DNA of 64,000 nt from Eleginops maclovinus (lineage: Eukaryota; Chordata; Actinopteri; Perciformes; Eleginopidae): NCBI RefSeq assembly GCF_036324505.1, contig NC_086350.1, positions 19,525,032 through 19,589,031 of the forward strand. Direction: 5' to 3'. The position numbers and the translations under genes were made by a program. How positions within the stretch are numbered: the first letter of the stretch is position 1; each line of letters opens with the position of its first letter. Below, piece after piece: positions 20,801-29,240 of the stretch. Below the pieces are notes generated by a model that ran no database searches, had not been told where the DNA came from, and saw only the letters and a program-made list of their open reading frames with translations.

Positions 20801-23800
20801 AAAATTGGATAAAAGGTGAGGTTCGTCTCTGCGCAGCGTGGCCCACAGACTGCGCACCTCGGCAGGACTAAGGGGACAGAATGTAGAAGCAGAGGTAACC
20901 AAGTGCAGCATCAAACTCACTTTCTTATATTTGCAGTCTTTGTCAGGAGGTTCTTTGAGAAATGTACTTTCCTTTTAATAGAAGGAAAATCAAGGATATG
21001 GGTGGAAAATCTACCACAGCAACACATACTAATATATAGAGGCAGCAGCTCGAGTACAAGATGAGTTCATGTGTTTTTAAGGACATGATGTTCGTTGCCT
21101 TGAGAAATCAATTGATATATGGAGTAAAAATCTTAAACTTCTGTCATAATAATAATAATAATAATTGTACAAAATCTTTATTTGTAGAGCACTTCTCAAA
21201 TACTAGGTGCAGCTGAAAGTCCTTTAACAACATGGCACACATCACACATTTAATCAGAGAACAAGAACATTGAATAAAGGTCCTTTTTGCAGCATAAAAA
21301 AACATAATATAATAACTGAAGGAACACAACGAGGTAAAAATAATATGACAATAATCAAGTAATAATGATCCTAAAGTTCACAACGGATGACCCGTCTTAG
21401 AAAAGAAAAGAAGACATAATTCAAAATGAATAAATGCAATAAAATATTTTTTAAATATAAAAGAAATACAAAAAAAAAAAAACAATAGCAACAAATATAC
21501 TGTAATAATAATGATTAAAGGGGAATATAATACACAGCTAAACCTGATGTTGCATCTCTAAAATGTCCTGGTAGGGTGTTCCAAAGTTTGGGAGCAGAGG
21601 GAATAAAAGCTCTTTCACCCAATTTATTTATTTTCAAAAAAGCCTGCTGAAGAGGAACTTAGGGCTCGTCCAGGGACATACAAGGACAGAGAATCAGTGA
21701 TATATGAGAGTGGCAAATCATTAAGAGCTGTATAAAGGAGTAGAATTATTTCAATCAGAACAATTATTTGCTGTTGTGTGTTCCAGGGGTAACAACACTG
21801 AAACACTGGGAATAAACAATAATACAAATACTTAAATAAGCATTTAAATCCAACTATAAAAACTGGGTGATGACAGAAATATAATACCATGTAATTATCT
21901 TTCCACAGGAAACGATGTAATGTGCCTGTAAGCTAATATAAGGAAGGAAAAGTCAAACAATTCCCTGAAATCATTTTCAACAGTTACACGTCCTTCAAAT
22001 CTGGCCGACATCAATATCAGTTAGTCCTGCACGAACTCATCCGATATGAAATGTCAACTGGAGCTAACCAGGTAGGCGGAAGTATGTTGAAATTTGTCAT
22101 CCACCTCCACCAGCGTTTACTTTTATTGAGTTGTTTGTTAAAGGTGAGTCTAGTCATGCTCTTCATAAGATCCTTTTTTAGGCAAACAGACTTCAACAAG
22201 AGCTACAAACGTCCATTTGATATTGAATTGAATGCATTGAATGAATGTAAAAATGATTCACATACGTTTTGTGAAGTGGGACTTAAGTGTGAAGCTTTTT
22301 TTCACTGATCCCAATGTTTAATGCTGCATTTCTATGCTTCAAACACCATACTATTAGTAACAGACTGGAATATTGAAGCAGTCACATTACTTAAAGGGGC
22401 CCTATGTTGCGTCTCTACTGAGACACGTTACATGCTTTAATGTTCAAAAAGGTCTTTATGTTTCTCATTCTGCCTGTGCTGCAGCTCCTCTTTTCACCCT
22501 CTGTCTGAAACCAGAGTCCAGTCTGCTCTGATTGGTTAGCTGGCCGGTTCTGTAACTATTTGTCAACCGCTTAGAGATGTCCTGCCCCTGCAGCCTATCA
22601 GGTAGAAATTGTTGGACTGCTATCCAATAGAAGTGCAGGTGTTACAGTGATGTCCTTATGTTATTAAAGGTTGTTATTTGTTATTAGAGCAGTGGTGGCA
22701 AAGTCCATAGGGACTTGGCTTGGGAACTGGAAGGAAGTCCCGGAAAGACCGAGTGCTACCTAGAGGCGTCCCTGAGCTAGGCACCGTTCCCTACACTGCT
22801 CCCCGGGCGCCGTACATAATGGCAGCCCACTGCTCCTGACAGTAGGATGGGTCAAATGCAGAGACTTATACATTTCCCCTCTGTGCGACCGATAATAATA
22901 AAGGTATTCTGAAGTAAACAAAGGAGTCCAATCGAAGCGTTTCAGGCAGGGGGCGGAGTGTGTGCGACTCCCTCCGGAGGGATCTTTGGGATTTCAGACA
23001 TTTACATGGACAAAAACCTATATAACAAACTACAGGAAAGGGGAAAAGTGCCCAAAGCAAAACAGGGCCCCTTTAAATAAAGACAGGCAAGGCAGAGATT
23101 GCTCACAGGAACGGTTATGCTTGAGAGTGGAAAATTCCAACTCTTGTCTAGTTTGCTCAGCTGATTACAGTCTCAGGGTATGTCGCTTAAAATGTAGTGT
23201 AGACTTAAAGCTCACATTAACAAAGTGTGAACTGATATGACGTTGCCTATCACCACAAGGGGTAAACACATGGAACACACGCCCATTCAGCACTCACTCT
23301 TCAAAGACGCTGTTTGCCCCGAGGCTCTCCATGAGCATGCCGAAGTGTTTCTCCTCTTCATCCTCGTCTGGTCTCGCCAGGCTCTCCTCCCACTGGGTCT
23401 GGTACAGGACCTCTGTCGGGCTTTTACAGGCGTTCTTCTCCCCCATGCCTTCGTCTACAGAAATCTTCTGACCTGATAAAAACGTACCTAGAAAAAAAAG
23501 ACAGAGTTTAAGTCCACAATCAGACTACTTTCCTGTGTTTTTTTGTTTGTAGAAACAGAAAGAAAACGTACTAAAGCCGGAGGAGAACTCGTCGAGGGTG
23601 AGGAATCCATTGCCGTCAGAATCGAGGGTATCAAATACGTTCTCCAACTCCTCCGCACTGAGAGGGAGCTCAGCGTTGAGCCTCTATTTAAAAAGACACA
23701 AAGCACAGCTGCTACTGAGAGGAACACTAACCCGACTGTAGCTATAACAACGGCTACGTGAGCCCTAAAAGCACAGTCATTAGTGCAGTAGTTCATCAAG

Positions 23801-26248
23801 TGAAAAGGAAAAAAATGGTGGTTATTTTTAAAGCTCAGAATTAGACAAAAGTGGCCTCATTTTTCCAAATAGCTTCTATCCTATTCTTATAAGCAATCAA
23901 CACATTGCTTGACACTCATTAGAGCCACTCACAGCTGGAATCTGTCCAAGCAGCTACAGTTTTTTAGTGATTGACCGCTGGCTGTCCTTCAACACAATAT
24001 GTTTAGCCCATTATATCAAAAGGGACATGTTTGGCTTTTAATTATTCAATGATTCTAGCTACGTTGTATGCATATGGCATACATGTATGCCAGGTTGTGA
24101 TATTTTTCTCTCAATTTCTCAAAGTTGAACTTCAGCTCCTATACTATAAATGATAATAATAATCTAAATACACAACTGAATTTAAAAAGAATGGCCCTAT
24201 TCAAAGACATGAACAATCCCAGCAATGAGTCTACATCATATGAACATGCACTCCGACATATCAGAGTTTTAAATCTATAGCCCTGGCTACAAACTAAACT
24301 TTTTTTTTTTACCAGAATGACCCATTTTATAATAATTATCCTACAGGAAAAACATGTGCTGTTTCCTTTTTTCTATAGGGACTATGTTGATGATTGATGG
24401 AGCACTTTAATGTTTAGAATTTAAAAAAAGATCAAACTCAGTGTGGTTGCTTAACTGTCCAGTGGGAACTAAGTATTTTGTAAGTTTTTGTGTCTCTCTT
24501 ATTTTCCTACGATACTGTAATGTTCAGCTGTGAATAAGAAAATATGAAGGACAGATCATCTATTTCTATTTTTATTTTGAGAAAGGGGCAAGTAATACTC
24601 CATACTCCTTTTTCGGGTATGGTGTGTTTACAGGGACATGTTTTGTAAATAATTGTTATACATTGAGTTTGTGCATAGCATGAACGGAACATATAAAAAT
24701 GAAATAAAATGAAATAATCTATATATTCCAGACTGTGAAAAATCTTCCCTCTAACATTATAATATAGAATTGAATTCATAAAAAACAGAGCATTATATAA
24801 ACAAACAAAAATGTTAAGAATTGTAACCCTTTAAATGCCAATTTGCTTGTTATGATCAGGACTGAATGGTCAAGCAAAAAAACAATCTGTGAAAGTGGAA
24901 AACAATATGATTATACAACCGTTTTTGACACAGATAGCAGAGCAACTTGTATTAAGAGAGGACCAGGGTTAAGATAAGTGAGATAATATTTGAGAGACCG
25001 CTCCTCCCAAACCAAAGTGACATGACAGAACAGGAACCTCCCGAATAACCATCTGACCAAGACACTAAACTGTTGGATTATTTAGACACAGCCACACCTC
25101 TGTTAGCAGCTAGGTTTAATGCTGTGTTTACACTGCTGCAAAATGTTGACCGAGGGACCAGGAAAGGGTAGCATCTGTGTGAGACTATCAGCTGTTCTTG
25201 TAAAGTGTGTTATCTGGGCACAACATATCCCTAATGTCAGCAAACAGTAGAATTGTAAAGCTAGTGCATTGGTGGTAGGATTGTGAGTGTGTGGAAATAT
25301 TGGGACTGCACATAAATGTTAGCAGTGCTTCTCACTGAGCTTCTACAAGCTCTAACGGACGCGAGGAAAGTGTAAAACAGATATAACTAACCGTAACAAG
25401 CACTGCTTTTGAGTACTGCATTTACTCTTCAATAACAAATGGTCACATGAATAGATTTTCCTGCTCGCCATCTAATTTCCAAGCCATTATCATAAACACC
25501 AGATCAAAAGCTCCCCCTCTGGGTATTTATTCTCCTCGAAGTGAGTCCTACAAGTGCTTCTTCAAAGGATTGGCCGCGCCAGGGATGAATATCCGAGCGA
25601 ATGTGAATCTGCACAATAATGTGAGTGGAGTAGCTGCATGACAAAGCTTCCGGTGGTCTCTGAGTCTCTTTCATGCCGCTTTGAATAAGGTGCACATGTC
25701 CTATCGGTGTCCTGTTAGGCAGCATTAATGAGGGTGCAGACTGTCCCTGAGTTTTATGCTCATTCTGGATGAATAAGCAAGAAAATAATTATGAAAATAT
25801 GAAAATGATGCCCTGTTCACTGTGGATGCTTAAAACTGGTCCCAACAGCGCTCCGGATTTGTTGTTTAAGTGTCCAGACAAGTGATTAAGCAATGTGTTT
25901 CTATTGTTTCCTATGGTAAATAAGCTTCTAACTGTAATCTAAAAGTGAATTATTTAAGTTTTTTTATATTACTTTGATTTAAGATATTTTACACTTCTTT
26001 GTAACATTTGTGCAGTTATGGCAGTCCCCTTGCATCAGTACCCTCACCTGCATGTCCCGTCGGTTGATGAAGCCCTTGTTCTCGATGTCGCACATCTGGA
26101 AGAACTCGTGGGTTTTCTCCAAAATAGTGTTCTGTCCAACGTCCCCATTCTCGCATTTACCCGCCTCGTCGCCGCTCCCTTGCCTTTGCCATGAAGCTCG
26201 GGCCACCGGGCCGTTGGCGGTGGCACGAGGAGCAGGAAAAGTTGCCAT
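11555..26248 (-). CDS. cracr2a: CRACR2A / EFCAB4B: EF-hand, coiled-coil, Rab GTPase protein (complete, 17 coding exons)
   Basis: CRACR2A is a large calcium-binding Rab GTPase. In mammals a short cytosolic form modulates ORAI1-STIM1 channels and the long form works in vesicle traffic and T-cell signalling. Seventeen exons with GT-AG introns sum to 2157 nt in frame: 718 residues, close to the long human form (about 730). Domain order: EF-hand 1 loop at residues 54-65 (degenerate), canonical EF-hand 2 loop at 88-99 ([12 protein letters not shown]), coiled coil about 215-376, a linker with the conserved [13 protein letters not shown] and [13 protein letters not shown] segments, then the Rab domain from about 529. 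Rab motifs: G1 GNSSVGKTS (537-545), G3 WDTAGQE (584-590), G4 NKTD (643-646), G5 ECSA (671-674), and C-terminal Cys-Cys (717-718) for geranylgeranylation. The ATG at 26248 has A at -3 and G at +4, an ideal Kozak context. I see no frameshift or premature stop. Confidence 0.95.
11646..12776 (-). other. cracr2a: cracr2a intron 16
   Basis: This AT-rich intron of 1.1 kb includes a short (TA)n run near 12309-12320. No exon is seen. Confidence 0.8.
12777..12853 (-). CDS. cracr2a: cracr2a exon 16 (Rab G5 box)
   Basis: The exon encodes [19 protein letters not shown] through SMIHLA plus two bases of Arg. ECSA is the G5 guanine-recognition motif. The donor is GTGAGC. Confidence 0.95.
13050..13151 (-). 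CDS. cracr2a: cracr2a exon 15 (Rab G4 box)
   Basis: The exon encodes [19 protein letters not shown] through GVGERLAK, exactly 34 codons. NKTD is the G4 motif that binds the guanine base. The donor is GTCAGT and the acceptor CACAG. Confidence 0.95.
13152..13802 (-). other. cracr2a: cracr2a intron 14
   Basis: The intron is occupied largely by a TTAA-flanked miniature transposon (13428-13703). The remainder is AT-rich with no exon. Confidence 0.8.
13428..13703. mobile_element. TTAA-flanked MITE, piggyBac-like
   Basis: The element is bounded by TTAA at 13424-13427 and 13704-13707. Its ends are imperfect inverted repeats: the left begins CCTTCCTGTTGTCCTTGGGT and the right, read inward, begins CCCTTGTGTTGTATTCC. 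TTAA target duplications plus CC-starting termini are the pattern of piggyBac-type non-autonomous elements. It has no coding capacity. Length is 276 bp. Confidence 0.75.
13803..13917 (-). CDS. cracr2a: cracr2a exon 14 (Rab core)
   Basis: The exon encodes [20 protein letters not shown] through [18 protein letters not shown]. This is the region after switch II, with the hydrophobic VVVMYD strand and a helix typical of Rab folds. The donor is GTAAGA. Confidence 0.95.
13918..14704 (-). other. cracr2a: cracr2a intron 13
   Basis: This is about 0.8 kb of AT-rich sequence. The part at about 14190-14345 has loosely repeated 'attggtc / gagcc' words, but I could not define a repeat unit. Confidence 0.75.
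14705..14786 (-). CDS. cracr2a: cracr2a exon 13 (Rab G3 box)
   Basis: The exon encodes [20 protein letters not shown] through DTAGQE plus two bases of Arg. DTAGQ is the G3/switch II motif that contacts the gamma phosphate and carries the catalytic Gln. Its acceptor lies directly beside a (TG)n tract. Confidence 0.95.
14787..15328 (-). other. cracr2a: cracr2a intron 12, with (TG)n next to the acceptor
   Basis: The intron runs from donor GTACGT at 15328 to acceptor GCAG at 14787. On the coding strand its last 90 bases or so are a TG/CG repeat. Confidence 0.85.
14791..14878. repeat. (CA)n / (TG)n microsatellite at a splice acceptor
   Basis: This is an 88-bp array: perfect CA on one side, grading into CG-interrupted CA next to the acceptor of cracr2a exon 13. 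It occupies the place where a polypyrimidine tract is expected. Confidence 0.97.
15329..15461 (-). CDS. cracr2a: cracr2a exon 12 (Rab G1/P-loop)
   Basis: The exon encodes [18 protein letters not shown] then [20 protein letters not shown] through GTCATV. It opens the GTPase domain. GNSSVGKT is the P-loop that binds phosphates and magnesium; the end of the exon holds the switch I Thr (ATVG). Confidence 0.96.
15646..15997 (-). CDS. cracr2a: cracr2a exon 11 (acidic/proline linker)
   Basis: This is the largest coding exon (352 nt). It begins with an acidic run (EDEEEMTT) and holds [14 protein letters not shown], a second acidic run ([13 protein letters not shown]) and [14 protein letters not shown], before donor GTAAGA. 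These linker blocks are recognisable in mammalian CRACR2A, where the linker between coiled coil and Rab domain is described as a proline-rich interaction region. Confidence 0.93.
16158..16234 (-). CDS. cracr2a: cracr2a exon 10
   Basis: The exon encodes [17 protein letters not shown] through LKHTNYFK plus two bases. It is a basic segment after the coiled coil. Both splice sites (CTGCAG acceptor, GTAAAC donor) and the phase fit its neighbours. Confidence 0.9.
16397..16442 (-). CDS. cracr2a: cracr2a exon 9 (end of coiled coil)
   Basis: This short 46-nt exon encodes [15 protein letters not shown]. It matches the conserved NKHLRDE..DICFQ motif of CRACR2A. Confidence 0.93.
16443..16975 (-). other. 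cracr2a: cracr2a intron 8
   Basis: This is an AT-rich intron with no recognisable features. Confidence 0.75.
16976..17047 (-). CDS. cracr2a: cracr2a exon 8 (coiled coil)
   Basis: The exon encodes [20 protein letters not shown] through DLL plus two bases of Arg. Heptad-like leucines are visible. The codon shared with exon 7 reads Ile where mammals have Met. Confidence 0.93.
17048..17840 (-). other. cracr2a: cracr2a intron 7
   Basis: This is about 0.8 kb of AT-rich intron. No exon or clear repeat is seen. Confidence 0.75.
17841..18028 (-). CDS. cracr2a: cracr2a exon 7 (coiled coil)
   Basis: The exon encodes [40 protein letters not shown] and on to RLHEEKE. It is rich in Glu, Gln and Leu with heptad spacing and forms the middle of the long coiled coil. 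Confidence 0.94.
18029..20298 (-). other. cracr2a: cracr2a intron 6
   Basis: This 2.3-kb intron has no exon. Near 19729-19737 a TATAAATA-type box sits in a locally GC-richer block on the + strand (about 19700-19810), which may be promoter- or LTR-derived; this is not established. Confidence 0.7.
20299..20394 (-). CDS. cracr2a: cracr2a exon 6 (coiled coil)
   Basis: The exon encodes [20 protein letters not shown] through [12 protein letters not shown], exactly 32 codons. The acceptor is a somewhat weak acattaag; the donor is GTGAGT. Confidence 0.92.
20496..20586 (-). CDS. cracr2a: cracr2a exon 5 (coiled coil)
   Basis: The exon encodes [20 protein letters not shown] through [10 protein letters not shown]. 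The [13 protein letters not shown] block is nearly identical to mammalian CRACR2A. Confidence 0.94.
20721..20867 (-). CDS. cracr2a: cracr2a exon 4
   Basis: The exon encodes [20 protein letters not shown] then [20 protein letters not shown] and on to ALK. The [12 protein letters not shown] block is a strong family signature. The donor GTCAGG is followed by a G run. Confidence 0.95.
21147..21890. repeat. Probable dispersed repeat with (ATA)n edge
   Basis: A short (ATA)n run at about 21147-21164 is followed by 'tttatttgtagagcactt', then a segment with 'ggtagggtgttccaaagttt'. This layout resembles 3' portions of LINE-type repeats that I associate with fish genomes. Family and true ends are not certain. 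Confidence 0.4.
22395..23072. mobile_element. TTAA-flanked AGGGGCCC MITE carrying a nested SINE
   Basis: The inverted termini are AGGGGCCCT (left) and AGGGCCCCT (right), each flanked by TTAA (22391-22394, 23073-23076). The halves at 22395-22650 and about 22905-23072 both match, in reverse orientation, the copy at 47412-47772. The middle (about 22689-22902) is a SINE absent from that copy, so the SINE inserted later. There is no coding capacity. Confidence 0.8.
22689..22902 (+). mobile_element. tRNA-derived SINE-like element, copy A
   Basis: The element begins gcagtggtgg, runs through 'gacttggcttgggaac', 'cactgctccccgggcgc' and 'cccactgctcctgaca', and ends in an (ATA)-type tail. It matches the opposite-strand copy at 42931-43162, which preserves a better B-box-like 'gtttcaattcc'. 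Internal RNA polymerase III boxes and an AT-rich tail fit a SINE. Confidence 0.65.
23298..23472 (-). CDS. cracr2a: cracr2a exon 3
   Basis: The exon encodes [20 protein letters not shown] through [20 protein letters not shown] and FE. It links the EF-hands to the coiled coil; the acidic DEDEE..FxMLM motif is conserved with mammals. The donor is GTGAGT. Confidence 0.93.
23572..23683 (-). CDS. cracr2a: cracr2a exon 2 (canonical EF-hand)
   Basis: The exon encodes [20 protein letters not shown] then [17 protein letters not shown]. The 12-residue loop has Asp at 1, 3 and Asn at 5, Gly at 6 and Glu at 12, all the ligands expected of a functional calcium site. Confidence 0.96.
23684..26047 (-). other. 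cracr2a: cracr2a intron 1 (between coding exons 1 and 2)
   Basis: This is 2.4 kb of AT-rich intron. I see no exon and no clear repeat. Confidence 0.75.
26048..26248 (-). CDS. cracr2a: cracr2a exon 1 (start codon, degenerate EF-hand)
   Basis: The exon starts at the ATG of [13 protein letters not shown] and ends FINRRDMQ before donor GTGAGG. The N-terminal 40 residues look disordered. The EF-hand 1 loop [12 protein letters not shown] has Lys at position 5 and Asp at 12, so calcium binding there is doubtful. Upstream in-frame sequence is open but holds no ATG, so this start is preferred. Confidence 0.93.
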
Positions 26249-26441
26249 GGTATTTGAGAGTTCGTTGATACGAGGCGCTTTTTCCCCTTGTCTGTCACAT
26301 GAGCAGGGTACACACAGACACAGCTTCGGAGGAAAGAGATCCTGGAGAAGTGGAGCTTCAGGCTTCTCTACATCAGAGGCTCTCACCAATGTCACAGATT
26401 GTCATCTCTTAGCAACCGCCTCTTTAATTAGTCGATGAAAC
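26249..26441 (-). promoter_or_regulatory. cracr2a: cracr2a 5' leader with three upstream AUGs
   Basis: The leader is bounded upstream by a pyrimidine-rich acceptor (tctctctcctag) ending at 26442. Read on the - strand it contains a 10-codon uORF (ATG at 26405, TGA ending at 26373), then ATG-TAG (26373-26368), whose A is the last base of that TGA, then ATG-TGA (26300-26295). None is in frame with the main ORF beyond its own stop. Leader assignment is an inference from the splice-like acceptor. Confidence 0.5.
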
Positions 26442-29099
26442 CTAGGAGAGAGATGGGAGGAGAGTCTTCAGTTTGAATAAGTACAGCTCCTCGCTCAATA
26501 AATGGGTTATAAATATAAAAAGGAGTGTAATGCATTGAAAACCTGATATTATACAAAATATAAGGTCTAGAAAAGGAAGCACCTTTGAACTCAATAAATC
26601 AGAAAAAAGATACAGTATATAAATGTTTCCTCTGGCGTGCATTTAAAGGAACAGACTTTATATTTGATGAGTTCTATCTATGCCAAAAAAAAGCACTTTT
26701 CAATAAATGATGACACAATTTGGGAAAAATATGTTCGATATTATTCTTTCTTGCTCTTTCCGCCATTCATAACACACATTTTCAGTCCGATTTACATTAA
26801 TTTGTGCAATGTCACACCCTGCGAGCAATACATCTGAGTCCACTGCTGCTCTTCTCCTTTGCTTCAGTTCTGCTGAGACTAATGCCTTTTGACAAGTTGA
26901 ACCAAAACTCAAAAGAAAGTTGAGGTATGACGAGGAGGGTCTTGTCTGCCTGGAAATATTGACTGATATAACTCACTTAGTGGTGGGTTTCATGGGGACT
27001 ACAGTTCTACGGGGCAGTGGTGTGGAACACTGCCTTCAGGAGGCCATTGTGCACCGTGAGTCAGCTCAGTCGATTCATGAACAGAAGCATCAGACAGTAT
27101 GTGAGTGTGTTTATCCAAGCAAATGTAGACTAGTGGGACTGGTATAAGTCAAACAGAAGAAAAAAGACAAGCATGTAGGAGGTGGAAAGAAAGTGGAGAA
27201 TGCAAGGTGAAAGACATAATACTCACACACACTATAACTCTACACAAATATAATATATGTTTTGCTCATGAAGCTCAGTGAAGCTTTTTTAGTTGATATA
27301 TTTGATCTGAAATTGATTGAGTGTGTAAGTATCTAGCACTTATATGGAAGTATACTGGAAATAATATATTTATTTATCAAATAATTGTTCTTTAAAAGTC
27401 CCTGAATCATTTTGTTCGTCTCAACATTTCTTTATATGTCATGCTTGAAGGTTTGAGACAAAACATTGTGAAACATATTGCAGGCATGACACACATCCCG
27501 AGGAAAGTCACAAACCCACAGTGAGCATGAGACAACAGTAAAGCATGAGCGAGGAAATGAGAAAGGGGACTAAGGTGAAGCAGTGAAAGATTGATGTAGT
27601 GTTTCTTTTTTCGTCAAGCATACAATTGTAAAATGTACATCTTTTACAGACTCTTCTTTCACAAGTCAGAAGCCATAAAAAGGTTTATGGCTCCTTTGTT
27701 TTGTTAAATAATGGTGACAGACAGGTGGCCAGTGACTTCGGACTAGATTAGAAATATATCAGACAATAAAAAAACACTTTTAATACACAGATACTTGTGA
27801 TGCAACATAAAGACATGATTTAATACTACATTATGTCGGTCTAACGTAACTAAATTGCAATCAAGCATTTGTTAAATGTCATCATTTTCCTTTAGAGCCA
27901 ACTTTGAAATGCTTTGAAGTACTGCTTTGCATGCAGTTACCTTATCTGTGTCAGGCTATGACATGGAACAGCTGTTACAGCTACAGCACTCACTATTGGC
28001 TTAGCAAAACAAGTTCAAACTGAAACTAAAAACAAGCAACAAAATGATGCCAACAAAAAATGGACATAAAATAATTGATAAGGAAGAAAGATAAATAGTC
28101 ACTTTAATAAAATATGTTGTTCAACAGACATGTTTCTTGTGTTTTAAAAGTTCCCACAGTGCTCATTCACATTGTGGTCAGGCCTACAGAGAGACATATT
28201 TAGTTTGTGGTCTATTTGAGGTTTCTGCAAAAACACGTCTTTTCTTTGCACTAAAACAATGGCACTCTTATGTATGTCACTTTCAACAATGGTAAGATTC
28301 TGAAAAGCCACACTTAACATCAACCTGTGCCTTCTGCAGTTGAATAAAAAGTTGGTTATATTAATGCTGACAAGAATTTAAAAAAAGGTATAAAGTTAAA
28401 AGTAGCAGTAGATTCTCACTAAACCTTATTGCATGATTGAGTTCCAAAAAGATACATTGTGTTGCACAGGTGAAATTAAAGTAGTTGATCATTTTGGGAT
28501 GTTGCTCGTATAGTGTACGAGTACCCATATAAAATTGGTGTTACACGCTGAAGGTATTTCAGGTATAACAAGTTACTTTAAGTTGTCAAATTAAAAGATA
28601 CACCACTTCCTGAAGGGAGGTCACAACCATTTCCAACTTTAACAACACTCATCAGCCATCTGTGGTCCTGGAGGAACTGCAATATGTCTTTTAGACCTGT
28701 CAAGTAGCCTAATTGTTACATAAGCAATGTCCATATAAAACTAAAAGCTTGCAATATGTAAAAATAAAGCCAGTGGAGAGGCTTGTGATAAGCTATACAA
28801 TAGTTAGCCAAGGGCAGACAACGGTTTCCAGTTTAACATGCACGTGTAACAAGTTAAAGCGTTCACTTCCTTCCCTGTTATAACTGTATGCTGTTGTGAA
28901 ACTTCCTGTGCAGCCTGACTGACAATGTAGAGTTAAATAAACCTAAAATAAGATAACGTTAGCTAAGCTATGAAGAACAAGTAGATAGTAGCTGACATTA
29001 GGCTACAGCAACAGCAGGAGCACACATGTTTATTAAGCTAAAGTGCTCAACTAAAGTGTTACTTAGTTAAGTTGGGGAACAAAGGTAAACGTTACGTAC
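26442..29099 (-). other. cracr2a: Possible 5' UTR intron of cracr2a / upstream sequence
   Basis: This AT-rich block has no coding exon. If the candidate leader exon at 29.1 kb is real, it is the first intron. Confidence 0.4.
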
Positions 29100-29240
29100 C
29101 GGTCAATGAAAGGTGAAATTAAAGTTGGAGGAATTCATTGCCGTGGTTGGTGTCAGCCGTGTCCGCTTAAGTTGACCTCAGTGTTTACAAGTGAACTGGC
29201 GTGAGTGCAGGAATTTCAGTGAGCAGTGACGGAGCAAAGC
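29100..29240 (-). promoter_or_regulatory. cracr2a: Candidate non-coding first exon and promoter area of cracr2a
   Basis: On the - strand a strong donor (ACCG|GTACGTAA) sits at 29100/29099. The upstream stretch is locally richer in CpG-containing words than its surroundings. It would contain one more short uORF (ATG at 29138, TGA ending at 29103). I see no TATA box. The upstream limit is arbitrary. This is inference only. Confidence 0.35.

Larger units (their letters stand above)
20868..23297 (-). other. cracr2a: cracr2a intron 3, repeat-rich
   Basis: This 2.4-kb intron is filled by repeats: a LINE-3'-end-like dispersed repeat (about 21147-21890) and a TTAA-flanked MITE (22395-23072) with a SINE inside it. 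Confidence 0.8.

Noticed and set aside
26249..26395. N-terminal extension of cracr2a
   Set aside because: The frame is open upstream, but the first codon there is GTG, not ATG. The ATG at 26248 has an optimal context and fits the family length.
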